NCBI GenBank assembly: GCA_028818385.1
Contig: JAPPNY010000154.1
Coordinates: forward strand, 1-20,198
Length of the DNA: 20,198 bases
Source of the DNA: Spirochaetaceae bacterium
GTDB lineage: Bacteria; Spirochaetota; Spirochaetia; SZUA-6; Bin103
Direction of reading: 5' to 3'
A model generated the notes under the pieces. That model did not search any database and was not told the origin of the DNA. It saw nothing but the letters and a program-made list of their open reading frames with translations. A program made the position numbers and the translations under genes. Below, piece by piece: positions 14,374-20,198 of this stretch; the stretch's first letter is position 1, and each line of letters begins with the position of its first letter.

Positions 14374-14405
14374 CATGATAGATCGCATCCATGATAGATC
14401 GCATC
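14374..14405. repeat. perfect tandem 16-bp repeat at the lgt start
   Basis: CATGATAGATCGCATC occurs twice in immediate succession (14374-14389 and 14390-14405). On the minus strand each copy gives TATCAT, 5 of 6 to the -10 consensus, and in-frame ATG codons for lgt fall in the repeat. The two copies therefore create duplicate candidate -10 boxes and duplicate candidate starts in the lgt/ctpA spacer. Confidence 0.85.
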
Positions 14406-14451
14406 GCGCGTTGACACACGCTCCGGCGCACTTCGAGAATCGGAGGCGACC

Positions 14452-15939
14452 ATGAAAGGCACCGAGCCGGCCCGGATCAGGCTCGGCGTACGTCGCACGT
14501 TCTGGATGACCGTGTCCGCCACCGCGGTGCTCGCCTGCATCCTGATGGTCCTGGCGCCTCAGGTGCTGGCACAGAACCGTGACCGCGATTCGGAACGGGC
14601 CATCGCCATTCTGCGCGACGTATTCAACTTCGTCCGGCTGAACTACGTGAACGCCGCCGCCGCCGATACCGACCGGTTGCTGACCGGGGCGCTGAAGGGG
14701 ATGTTGGAGGCGGTCGGCGATGACCACACGAAGTTCCTCGATCGAGACGAAATCGACGAGTTGAACGACATGACGATCGGCGAGTTCGGCGGCGTCGGCC
14801 TCTATCTCAGCCGCGCCGACGACGGCGTGCTGGTCATCGAGCCGTTCGTGGGCTCGCCGGCCCACGCGGCCGGGATCATGGCCGGCGACCTGATCGTGGC
14901 CATCGACGGCACGGCGGCCGGCACCCTGGACCAGGACGATGTCGTGGCCCGCCTGCGCGGCTCTCCCGGCACCGACGTTCGCGTTTCGCTGCTGCGGGCC
15001 GGCAACGAGACCCTGGAGGTTACCGTCACCCGCCAGCTCATCGAGGTCCCCACCGTCCGCCACGCCGTGATCGACCCCGGAATCGGCTACCTGCGCGTCA
15101 GTCCTCAGTTCACCAGCAAGACCCCGGACCGGATCCGGGAGGCGCTGCGCGACCTGGAGGGCCGATCGCGGTCGCTGATCCTCGACCTGCGCGGCAATCG
15201 CGGCGGCCTGTTCTCGGCCGTCGTCGAGATCGCCGACCTGTTTCTGGAGGCGGGAACGATCGTGCAGACCCGTTCGCGCGTCGAGAACGAGAACCAGCAG
15301 TACACCGCCACACGGCGTGCCACGCTGGTCGAACCCGATCTTCCCATCGTCGTGCTGATCGACAGCGTGTCGGCGTCGGCCGCCGAGATCCTGGCCGGTG
15401 CGCTCAAGGACCACGAGCGCGCCTACCTGGTCGGCCAGCGGAGTTACGGGAAGGGATCCGTGCAGCAGGTCATGCGCATCGAGGACGATCGCGCCGTCAA
15501 GGTCACCACCTCACGCTACCTCACCCCCGACGGAACCAGGATCGACGGCGTGGGTGTCGCGCCCCACCGCATCACCGAGCCGAAGCTGAGCGAGGACGAG
15601 CAGAAGACGCTGGGCGAGTTCGGCAGGTCGAAGCTGCTGGTCCGGTTCGCGCTCGCCCATCCGGAGCCGACGGAAGCTGACATCGGCAGGTTCCTGGTCG
15701 ACCTGGAGCAGAGCGAGTTCGACCTGGAGGAGCAGTTGGTCCGCCGGCAGCTTGCGCGCACCATCGCGCGGATCCACCGGCGGACGCCGATCTACGACCT
15801 GGTCAACGACCCTTCCCTGATCGAAGCGGTGAGGCTGCTGCGCACGGGCGAGGTCAGCGCGGATTCCTTTCCCGATGCCGCGCAGGCCGGGACTCCCGCC
15901 AGCGCCGCCGCCGGGTCCTCGCCCGGGGAGTGGTCATGA
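14452..15939 (+). CDS. ctpA: C-terminal processing peptidase, S41 family
   Basis: A serine protease that cuts proteins from their C-terminus on the outer side of the inner membrane. It has 495 residues. A basic N-terminus and a hydrophobic stretch (about 17-40, ending near Val-Leu-Ala-Gln) form a signal peptide or anchor. Next come the CTP N-terminal helices with YVNAAAADTDRLLTGALKGM, a PDZ domain (about 110-190, with GGVGLYLS as its binding loop), then the S41 core: GYLRVSPQF, LILDLRGNRGG (242-252), nucleophile Ser309 in VSASAAEI, and general base Lys334 in YGKGSVQQ. The spacing of 25 between Ser and Lys is that of plant CtpA. ATG 14452 has GGAGG 5 bases upstream. It leads a run with rsmE (32 bases on) and the response regulator. 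The C-terminus past residue 380 is helical with an Ala/Ser-rich tail. Confidence 0.95.
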   Translation: MKGTEPARIRLGVRRTFWMTVSATAVLACILMVLAPQVLAQNRDRDSERAIAILRDVFNFVRLNYVNAAAADTDRLLTGALKGMLEAVGDDHTKFLDRDEIDELNDMTIGEFGGVGLYLSRADDGVLVIEPFVGSPAHAAGIMAGDLIVAIDGTAAGTLDQDDVVARLRGSPGTDVRVSLLRAGNETLEVTVTRQLIEVPTVRHAVIDPGIGYLRVSPQFTSKTPDRIREALRDLEGRSRSLILDLRGNRGGLFSAVVEIADLFLEAGTIVQTRSRVENENQQYTATRRATLVEPDLPIVVLIDSVSASAAEILAGALKDHERAYLVGQRSYGKGSVQQVMRIEDDRAVKVTTSRYLTPDGTRIDGVGVAPHRITEPKLSEDEQKTLGEFGRSKLLVRFALAHPEPTEADIGRFLVDLEQSEFDLEEQLVRRQLARTIARIHRRTPIYDLVNDPSLIEAVRLLRTGEVSADSFPDAAQAGTPASAAAGSSPGEWS

Positions 15940-15971
15940 TCGCGTCGGCCGAACGCCGGCGCGCCCGCTGA

Positions 15972-16763
15972 GTGCTGCACTTCGTCATCCCCGAGGGCGC
16001 GCTCATGGCCGCCGTTCCCGGCGAAGCGGCGTACACGGCAGTGCTGACCGGGAAGGATTTCCACTACCTGGCGCATGTCCGCCGGCTCGGGCCGGGTGAC
16101 AGCATCCCCGCCAGCACGGCGGACGGCTGTCGTTTCGCGATGACCGTGCGCGAGCGCTGCCGCGACCGGCTTTCCGTCGCACTGCGCCCGCTTGCCGATG
16201 AGGGCCGCGATGCGCCGCCGCTCTCTGCCCTGACCCTGGCCCAGGCGGTGGTCAAACCGGCGGCGATGGATCTCATCGTCCGGCAGGCGACCGAGCTCGG
16301 CGTGGCGGGAGTCGTTCCGGTGGTGACCGAGCGTTCGGTTCCCGCCGCCCACGCGCACCCGCGCCAGCCACGCTGGGAGAGGATCCCGCGCAGCGCCAGC
16401 CAGCAGAGCGGACGGTGGCCGCTGCCGGCGATCGAGACGCCGCGCCGTCTGCCCGAGGTGCTGCAGTCGGTGCCGGCCGCGGCCGCACGGCTGGTCTTCC
16501 ATCCCCCGGCGCCCGGCGACGTGGATGTCGCACTGCCGGAGACGCTCGACCCCGCCGTGCCGGCGTGGCTTCTGCTGGGCCCGGAAGGAGGGTTCTCCGC
16601 CACGGAGCTCGATCGCATCGACGGCGCCGGCTTTCGCCGCTGCGCGCTTGGAGCAACGGTGCTGCGGGCGGAGACCGCGGTGGTGGCGGCCATCATGGCC
16701 GTACGCCTGCTCCGGCATCGCGCGCGACGGCCGGCCCAGGAGGCACGCGGGGGGGCGCGGTGA
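15972..16763 (+). CDS. rsmE: 16S rRNA (uracil-1498-N3)-methyltransferase
   Basis: A SPOUT-class enzyme that methylates N3 of U1498 in 16S rRNA with S-adenosylmethionine. It has 263 residues. The N-terminal PUA-like domain holds KDFHYLAHVRRLGPGD (34-49). The SPOUT domain starts at LTLAQAVVKPAAMDLIVRQA, followed by TELGVAGVVPVVTERSV. The knot with the SAM-binding site is LLLGPEGGFSATEL and LGATVLRAETA near the end, all diagnostic. GTG 15972 is the earliest possible start, since an in-frame TGA directly precedes it; no strong ribosome binding site is seen. Its stop overlaps the next gene's GTG as GTGA, so translation is likely coupled. The C-terminal 20 residues are Arg/Ala/Gly-rich. Confidence 0.94.
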   Translation: MLHFVIPEGALMAAVPGEAAYTAVLTGKDFHYLAHVRRLGPGDSIPASTADGCRFAMTVRERCRDRLSVALRPLADEGRDAPPLSALTLAQAVVKPAAMDLIVRQATELGVAGVVPVVTERSVPAAHAHPRQPRWERIPRSASQQSGRWPLPAIETPRRLPEVLQSVPAAAARLVFHPPAPGDVDVALPETLDPAVPAWLLLGPEGGFSATELDRIDGAGFRRCALGATVLRAETAVVAAIMAVRLLRHRARRPAQEARGGAR

Positions 16764-17872
16764 TCACCATCCTCCTGGTTGACGACGACCCGCTGATCCA
16801 CGACACGCTGGCCGCGATCCTCCCGGCCGAGTACCGCGTGATCGGCGCACGCACGGCGCCGAAGTTCTACGAACGGATCGACGCCGAGAGGGCAGACGTG
16901 GTCCTGATGGACGTCGCCCTGGGGACGGATGACGGCATCGAGCTTGTTCGTCAGGTGAACACCCGCCCCGACGCGCCGCCGATGGTGATGGTCAGCGCCC
17001 ACGACGACATCGAGCTGGTGGTGGAGGCCATGCGGGCCGGCGCGGTCGACTACCTGATCAAGCCGCTCTCGCTCGACAAGCTGCGCGCCACGGTCCGCCA
17101 GGCGGTGGCGATGCGCCGGCGGCCGAACACCGCGGCCACGGACGGTCTGATCGGCTCCAGCCCACAGATGCAGCGCATTCGCGAAGAAGTCGCCATGTAC
17201 GCGCCGGCCAATTCACCCGTCGTGATCTCCGGCGAGAGCGGCGTCGGCAAGGAGGTGGTGGCGCGCAGCCTGCACGCCAGCTCGCCGAGAGCCGGCCAGC
17301 CGTGGGTGGCGATCAACTGCGGAGCGATCGCTCCCACCATAGTCGAGACGGAGCTCTTCGGATCCGAACGCGGTGCCTATACGGATGCCGTCAGCCGACC
17401 CGGGTGCTTCGAGCGCGCCGACAACGGCACCCTGTTCCTGGACGAGATCGGCGAGATGGGAACCGATCTGCAGGTGAAGCTCCTGCGCGTGCTGGAAGCG
17501 CAGGAGGTCATCCGCATCGGCGGAACACGCACGAAGCCGGTCGACGTGCGCACGATCGCAGCGACCAACGCCGTGCTGTCCGATCTGATGGGGGCCGGAC
17601 GCTTCCGCGACGATCTGTACTACCGGTTGGGCGTGTTGCTGATCCACGTACCGCCGCTCCGGGAGCGGCTCCAGGACCTCGTCCAGCTTGCCTATCATTT
17701 TCTTCCGCCGCACCTCCGTCTGACTCCGCGGGCGATCGCGAAGCTGGGGGAGCACCACTGGCCCGGCAACGTGCGTGAGCTGCGCAACGTCATGGAGCGT
17801 GCCAGCCTGCTGGCGAGCGTGCAGCCGGGCGACCGGCGCACGGTGGATGCGAACGCGATCAGGTTCCAGTAG
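16760..17872 (+). CDS. NtrC-family response regulator lacking a DNA-binding domain, GAYTDA variant
   Basis: A 370-residue receiver-AAA+ protein. The receiver (1-120) is intact: acidic pocket Asp8-Asp9-Asp10, phospho-acceptor Asp51, Ser79 and Lys101. The AAA+ domain (about 129-350) has IGSSPQMQ, Walker A GESGVGKE (158-165), Walker B TLFLDEIGEM (224-233), sensor AATN (267-270), the arginine-finger segment RFRDDLYYRL (281-290) and WPGNVREL (334-341). Two departures are clear. The sigma54-contacting GAFTGA loop reads GAYTDA (205-210), with Asp for the second Gly. The protein also ends about 20 residues after the AAA+ domain, with no Fis-type helix-turn-helix. It may thus act without DNA binding, or on a partner other than sigma54. 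GTG 16760 overlaps the rsmE stop. No histidine kinase is nearby. The pspA operon starts 74 bases downstream. Confidence 0.9.
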   Translation: MITILLVDDDPLIHDTLAAILPAEYRVIGARTAPKFYERIDAERADVVLMDVALGTDDGIELVRQVNTRPDAPPMVMVSAHDDIELVVEAMRAGAVDYLIKPLSLDKLRATVRQAVAMRRRPNTAATDGLIGSSPQMQRIREEVAMYAPANSPVVISGESGVGKEVVARSLHASSPRAGQPWVAINCGAIAPTIVETELFGSERGAYTDAVSRPGCFERADNGTLFLDEIGEMGTDLQVKLLRVLEAQEVIRIGGTRTKPVDVRTIAATNAVLSDLMGAGRFRDDLYYRLGVLLIHVPPLRERLQDLVQLAYHFLPPHLRLTPRAIAKLGEHHWPGNVRELRNVMERASLLASVQPGDRRTVDANAIRFQ

Positions 17873-17907
17873 CACTCCATCCTTCCGCGCCGGCCAACCT
17901 CCCGAAA

Positions 17908-17937
17908 TTGACCGCTCTCCGGGGCCGCCGCTATACT
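17908..17937 (+). promoter_or_regulatory. strong sigma70-type promoter of the STAS-YbjN-pspA operon
   Basis: TTGACC (17908-17913, 5 of 6) and TATACT (17932-17937, 5 of 6) are 18 bases apart, the best promoter match in the window. Transcription would begin near 17943-17945, and the only suitable start codon is GTG 17947. The message would therefore be leaderless or nearly so. No sigma54-type GG-N10-GC element is visible in the spacer after the response regulator gene. Confidence 0.65.
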
Positions 17938-17946
17938 GTCGGGACC

Positions 17947-18531
17947 GTGCCGAGTGACAACTCCGAGCCCGGGGCCGGGCAGCCAACCGAAGGTCCGGAT
18001 GTCCGGGAGCAGGGCTTCGGACTCCAGCTTCGTCCGCTCGGCAATATTGACAGCGGCGGGGCCGACGGCGGCGCGGTGCTGCATCTCGGCGGCCGGATCG
18101 ATCCCACCAACGTCGGCCGGTTCCGCGATCGCTGCGACGCCGTGGTGGAGGCCGGTTACCTTCGACTGATCCTGGACTGTACGGCGCTGGACACGCTGTC
18201 CGGCACGGCGATCGGGGCGTTCGCGGCCCTGCAGCGACATCTGCGCCGGCGCGGCGGCGATCTGGTGCTGCTCAACCTGCGGGAACGGGACCACGAGCTC
18301 TTCCGGCTGCTCGGTTTCGCCGACCTGATTCCCGTCGCCCTGGACGTGGAGGAAGCGGTTTCGCATCTGGCATCGCCCGGGCAGGCCGCGCCCGCGGTCC
18401 TCTTTCCGCACGTGCTCGAGTGCCCGACATGTATGACCAGGCTTCGCGCCGTCAAGCCCGGTCGGTTCCGCTGCTCGAGCTGCCAGGCGGTCCTGGCAAT
18501 CAACCACGGCGCACAGGTATTCGCAGCATGA
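17947..18531 (+). CDS. STAS-domain protein with a C-terminal zinc ribbon
   Basis: A 194-residue soluble protein. After a disordered lead (1-22), residues about 25-142 form a STAS domain like SpoIIAA-type anti-sigma factor antagonists: GAVLHLGGRIDPTNVGRF, LRLILDCTALDTLSGTAIGA (72-91), then GGDLVLLNLRERDHELFRLL and a DVEEAV end. Ser85, before Gly86, sits where SpoIIAA carries its phosphorylated serine (MDSSG). Residues 159-179 add a Cys4 zinc ribbon: Cys159-x2-Cys162 and Cys176-x2-Cys179. STAS domains switch partners through serine phosphorylation by a kinase; none is encoded nearby. The start is GTG 17947, just after the promoter; the next candidate, about residue 44, would cut into the domain. 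The stop overlaps the next gene as ATGA. Domain calls are good; the role with PspA is inferred from the operon. Confidence 0.82.
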   Translation: MPSDNSEPGAGQPTEGPDVREQGFGLQLRPLGNIDSGGADGGAVLHLGGRIDPTNVGRFRDRCDAVVEAGYLRLILDCTALDTLSGTAIGAFAALQRHLRRRGGDLVLLNLRERDHELFRLLGFADLIPVALDVEEAVSHLASPGQAAPAVLFPHVLECPTCMTRLRAVKPGRFRCSSCQAVLAINHGAQVFAA

Positions 18532-18935
18532 CCCGACAACGAATCGAGAGCTTTCTCCGCACGCTCGGCCTGTCATTCGACGAGCTGGACGCCGACACCT
18601 GGATCATCAATGACGAGGAGCGCGGCGTCGAGAACGTGATCGTCGTGCACGAGGAACCGGTGATCATCTTCCGGCTCAAGGTCGCCGACCTGCCGCCGGG
18701 CGACCACTGCGCCCTGTACGAGGAGTTGCTGCGCCTGAACGGCACCGACCTCTTGCATGGCGCCTACGCACTGGAAGGCGACGACCTGGGAGGTGCCTCC
18801 GTCGTGTTGATGAACACGCTGCTCAGCGAGACCATCGACATCGAGGAGTTTCAGGCAACGCTCGACGCGATCAGCCTGTCGGTCGCCGAGCACTATGAGC
18901 GGCTCGTGCCGCTGGTCAAAACGGAGGGCGGCTGA
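18528..18935 (+). CDS. YbjN/CesT-fold protein upstream of pspA
   Basis: A 135-residue acidic cytoplasmic protein with no signal or membrane segment. Its alternating strand pattern (TWIINDEE, ENVIVVHEEPVIIFRLKV), followed by a helix with LYEELLRLNGTDLLHGAYAL and then GGASVVLMNTLL with a long C-terminal helix, resembles the YbjN / type III secretion chaperone (CesT) fold. Such proteins usually bind another protein rather than catalyse. The assignment is by pattern, and the E. coli yjfI product (DUF2170), which also lies beside a PspA paralogue (yjfJ), is an alternative relative; I cannot choose by eye. The ATG overlaps the STAS stop, and pspA follows 1 base after the stop. This strict coupling suggests all three products work together, perhaps with this one holding PspA or the STAS protein. 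Confidence 0.7.
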   Translation: MTRQRIESFLRTLGLSFDELDADTWIINDEERGVENVIVVHEEPVIIFRLKVADLPPGDHCALYEELLRLNGTDLLHGAYALEGDDLGGASVVLMNTLLSETIDIEEFQATLDAISLSVAEHYERLVPLVKTEGG

Positions 18936-18936
18936 A

Positions 18937-19665
18937 ATGGGCCTGTTCGATCGGTTCCGCAGGGTCGTCAAGTCGAACGTGAACGACATGATCAGCAAGG
19001 CGGAGAATCCCGAGAAGATGCTCACGCAGTTGATCGAGGACATGAGCGGCCAGCTCATCGAATCCAAGAAGGCGGTAGCCTCAGCCATCGCCGACGAGAA
19101 GCAGCTCGAACGCCAGCTCCTGCAGCAGCGCACCCAGGCCGACGACTGGGAGAAGCGGGCCGTCCTCGCGGTGCAGGAGGGACAGGACGATCTGGCCAAG
19201 CGCGCCCTGGTCCGCAAGCAGGAGCTCGACGAGTACGTCTCCAGCTATCAGGACCAGTGGCAGGCGCAGCGCGATTCGGTCGAGCAGCTCAAGGGATCGC
19301 TGCGCGACCTGACGCAGAAGATCGAGGAAGCGCAACGCAAGAAGAACATCCTGATCGCCCGCGCCAAGCGGGCGGAGGCGCAGCAGCGCATCCAGGCGAC
19401 CCTGAGCACCTCTCGCGACACGTCGGCGTTCGAGGCGTTCGACCGCATGGCCAAGAAGGTCGACCAGATCGAAGCGCAGGCGGACGCCGAGCAGGAAATC
19501 GACCAGCTCGACGCCGGCGACAAGGCGCTCGAACGGGAGTTCCGGCAGCTCGAAGGACGTGACACGTCCGGGGACAGGCTGCTGGAAGACCTGAAGCGGA
19601 AGATGGGGCAGATCGAAGACAAGTCCCAGGAGAGCACGAGCCAAGGGCCGTCGCCGGGCGGCTGA
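18937..19665 (+). CDS. pspA: PspA/IM30 (Vipp1) family membrane-stress protein
   Basis: A peripheral membrane protein of the ESCRT-III-like PspA/Vipp1 group, which assembles on damaged or stressed inner membrane. The 242 residues begin with the amphipathic helix MGLFDRFRRVVKSNVNDMIS, followed by the conserved KAENPEKMLTQLIEDM (21-36), then long coiled-coil helices rich in Gln, Glu, Lys and Arg (about 37-180) and the family segment SAFEAFDRMAKKVDQIEAQA. A charged region leads to a Ser/Gly/Pro tail (about 225-242). No cysteine or membrane-spanning segment is seen. ATG 18937 has GGAGG 9 bases upstream and lies 1 base after the preceding stop. In E. coli, PspA also binds and restrains PspF; here no PspB/C is present, and its partners in the operon are different. 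Confidence 0.95.
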   Translation: MGLFDRFRRVVKSNVNDMISKAENPEKMLTQLIEDMSGQLIESKKAVASAIADEKQLERQLLQQRTQADDWEKRAVLAVQEGQDDLAKRALVRKQELDEYVSSYQDQWQAQRDSVEQLKGSLRDLTQKIEEAQRKKNILIARAKRAEAQQRIQATLSTSRDTSAFEAFDRMAKKVDQIEAQADAEQEIDQLDAGDKALEREFRQLEGRDTSGDRLLEDLKRKMGQIEDKSQESTSQGPSPGG

Positions 19666-19731
19666 CGGACCGCCGGACGCCGCTTCCGCACGGTCGCTGA
19701 GGCTCGGGATGGATCATGGGGAGCGCGCGCT

Positions 19732-19770
19732 AACGGGTTTCTCGCGGGGGTCGGAAACAGCGAACCCGTT
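19732..19770. repeat. inverted repeat between convergent pspA and the GTPase gene
   Basis: AACGGGTT (19732-19739) is repeated in inverted form as AACCCGTT (19763-19770), with TTTC and GAAA also able to pair inside. It lies in the 112-base gap between two convergent genes and could act as a shared terminator, though the loop is large and there is no U-tract. A shorter possible stem, GACCG/CGGTC, follows the pspA stop at about 19667-19695. Confidence 0.35.
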
Positions 19771-19777
19771 CGAACCG

Positions 19778-20198
19778 TCATGTTGAAGCCTCTGCCATGC
19801 GAAGCTCCGGAAACGGGTTCCGGAGCCCCGTCCAGGCCTTGCTGTTGGCGGAGGCGAGGCGCTCGTCGAGCAGGCACGCGTCGAGGCGGGCGCGTATCGC
19901 CGCCTCGTGCATCTCCTGGCCGATGAAAACGAGTTGCTGCGCGCGATCGCCGAAGCGGGGATGCCATCCCGGCTGCCGGTCAGGTCGCTGACCCTCGGGG
20001 TGCTCCCAGTGTTCGCGAGGCACGGCTGCCCACCACATCCCGGAGGGGTTCACGTCGCTGATCCCGCCGGCCTGAGCCCACTCGTAGGCGACCCGATGGT
20101 CAGCGGCGACCCAGAAGAAGCCTTTCGAGCGGAGCACGCCGGTCCAGTTCTCGTCGTCGTGCAGGAACGCCCACAGCTTCTCGGCGTCGAAGGGCTGC
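19778..20198 (-). CDS. CobW/G3E-family GTPase, C-terminal part (cut by window edge)
   Basis: Only the last 139 or so residues are in the window; the GTPase domain lies beyond position 20198. The visible part is a CobW_C domain. It begins QPFDAEKLWAFLHDDENW and continues TGVLRSKGFFWVAADH, the diagnostic core of this domain, followed by EWAQAGG, a Trp-rich segment, RAQQLVFIGQEMHEAAIRA and the final LDACLLDE. G3E GTPases of this type (YjiA/ZigA/YciC-like) act in metal supply, often zinc or cobalt, but the metal-binding CxCC motif of the GTPase half cannot be seen here. The frame is open to the edge, so it is incomplete only because of the window. It is convergent with pspA. Confidence 0.9.
   Translation of the reverse strand, partial: QPFDAEKLWAFLHDDENWTGVLRSKGFFWVAADHRVAYEWAQAGGISDVNPSGMWWAAVPREHWEHPEGQRPDRQPGWHPRFGDRAQQLVFIGQEMHEAAIRARLDACLLDERLASANSKAWTGLRNPFPELRMAEAST

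Noticed and set aside
14411..14440. TTGACA (14411-14416) with GAGAAT 18 bases on, as a ctpA promoter
   Set aside because: The -35 is perfect, but transcription would start after the GGAGG ribosome binding site at 14442-14446, and the -10 is only 4 of 6. Probably chance.
16415..16759. N-terminal extension of the response regulator by 115 codons
   Set aside because: It lies in another frame of rsmE. The receiver domain begins exactly at GTG 16760.
17873..17946. sigma54 (-24/-12) promoter upstream of the pspA operon
   Set aside because: Looked for because of the adjacent NtrC-type gene. No GG-N10-GC element is present; the visible promoter is of sigma70 type.
1..20198. CRISPR array, transposase or prophage genes
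   Set aside because: No regularly spaced repeats, transposase motifs or phage proteins were seen. The only repeats are the short ones listed.

Overview
The window is ordinary-density bacterial chromosome from a GC-rich organism; I estimate high-60s percent GC by eye, dropping to about 60% at the far left. It holds 19 protein genes or gene ends plus two tRNA genes. GTG starts, 4-base ATGA/GTGA overlaps and long antisense ORFs are common, as expected at this GC. I see no IS element, CRISPR array, phage gene or rRNA. Lineage cannot be fixed from this sequence. The PPi-type phosphofructokinase, the roughly 990-residue PurS-PurL fusion and the divergent SLC1-type carrier would fit a spirochaete or another deep-branching diderm, but this is only a guess.

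Layout. 1-670: a small secreted protein of unknown function, an AT-rich patch and tRNA-Ala(GGC). 773-5848 (minus): a tightly packed operon, purSL fusion > purQ > nucleotidyltransferase-like protein > 1-Cys peroxiredoxin, closed by a 16-bp palindrome. 5925-7706 (plus): PTS EIIA-like protein > hisA > hisE carrying a decayed hisI domain. 7766-8332 (minus): shikimate kinase. 8345-9265 (plus): family 2 glycosyltransferase, overlapping tail to tail with galU (9160-10017, minus). 10039-11256 (plus): divergent SLC1-family carrier. 11247-13064 (minus): CTP-dependent polyprenol/phytol kinase-like membrane protein and PPi-type phosphofructokinase. 13148-13219: tRNA-Val(CAC). 13295-14365 (minus): lgt. 14452-17872 (plus): ctpA > rsmE > NtrC-like response regulator. 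17947-19665 (plus): STAS-zinc-ribbon protein > YbjN/CesT-like protein > PspA. The right edge holds the C-terminal part of a CobW/G3E GTPase (minus).

How the genes work together. The left half is biosynthetic: purine, histidine and shikimate steps, with two glycan genes (GT2, galU). The right half is centred on the cell envelope: lipoprotein modification, a periplasmic-type protease, and PspA membrane repair. The most interesting part is 16760-19665. A response regulator that has lost its DNA-binding domain and carries GAYTDA in place of GAFTGA lies directly upstream of a three-gene PspA operon with an obvious sigma70-type promoter. The classical system instead uses PspF, sigma54 and pspA. The two partners of PspA here, an anti-sigma-antagonist-like STAS protein with an added Cys4 zinc ribbon and a CesT/YbjN-fold protein, look like a distinct way of controlling PspA.
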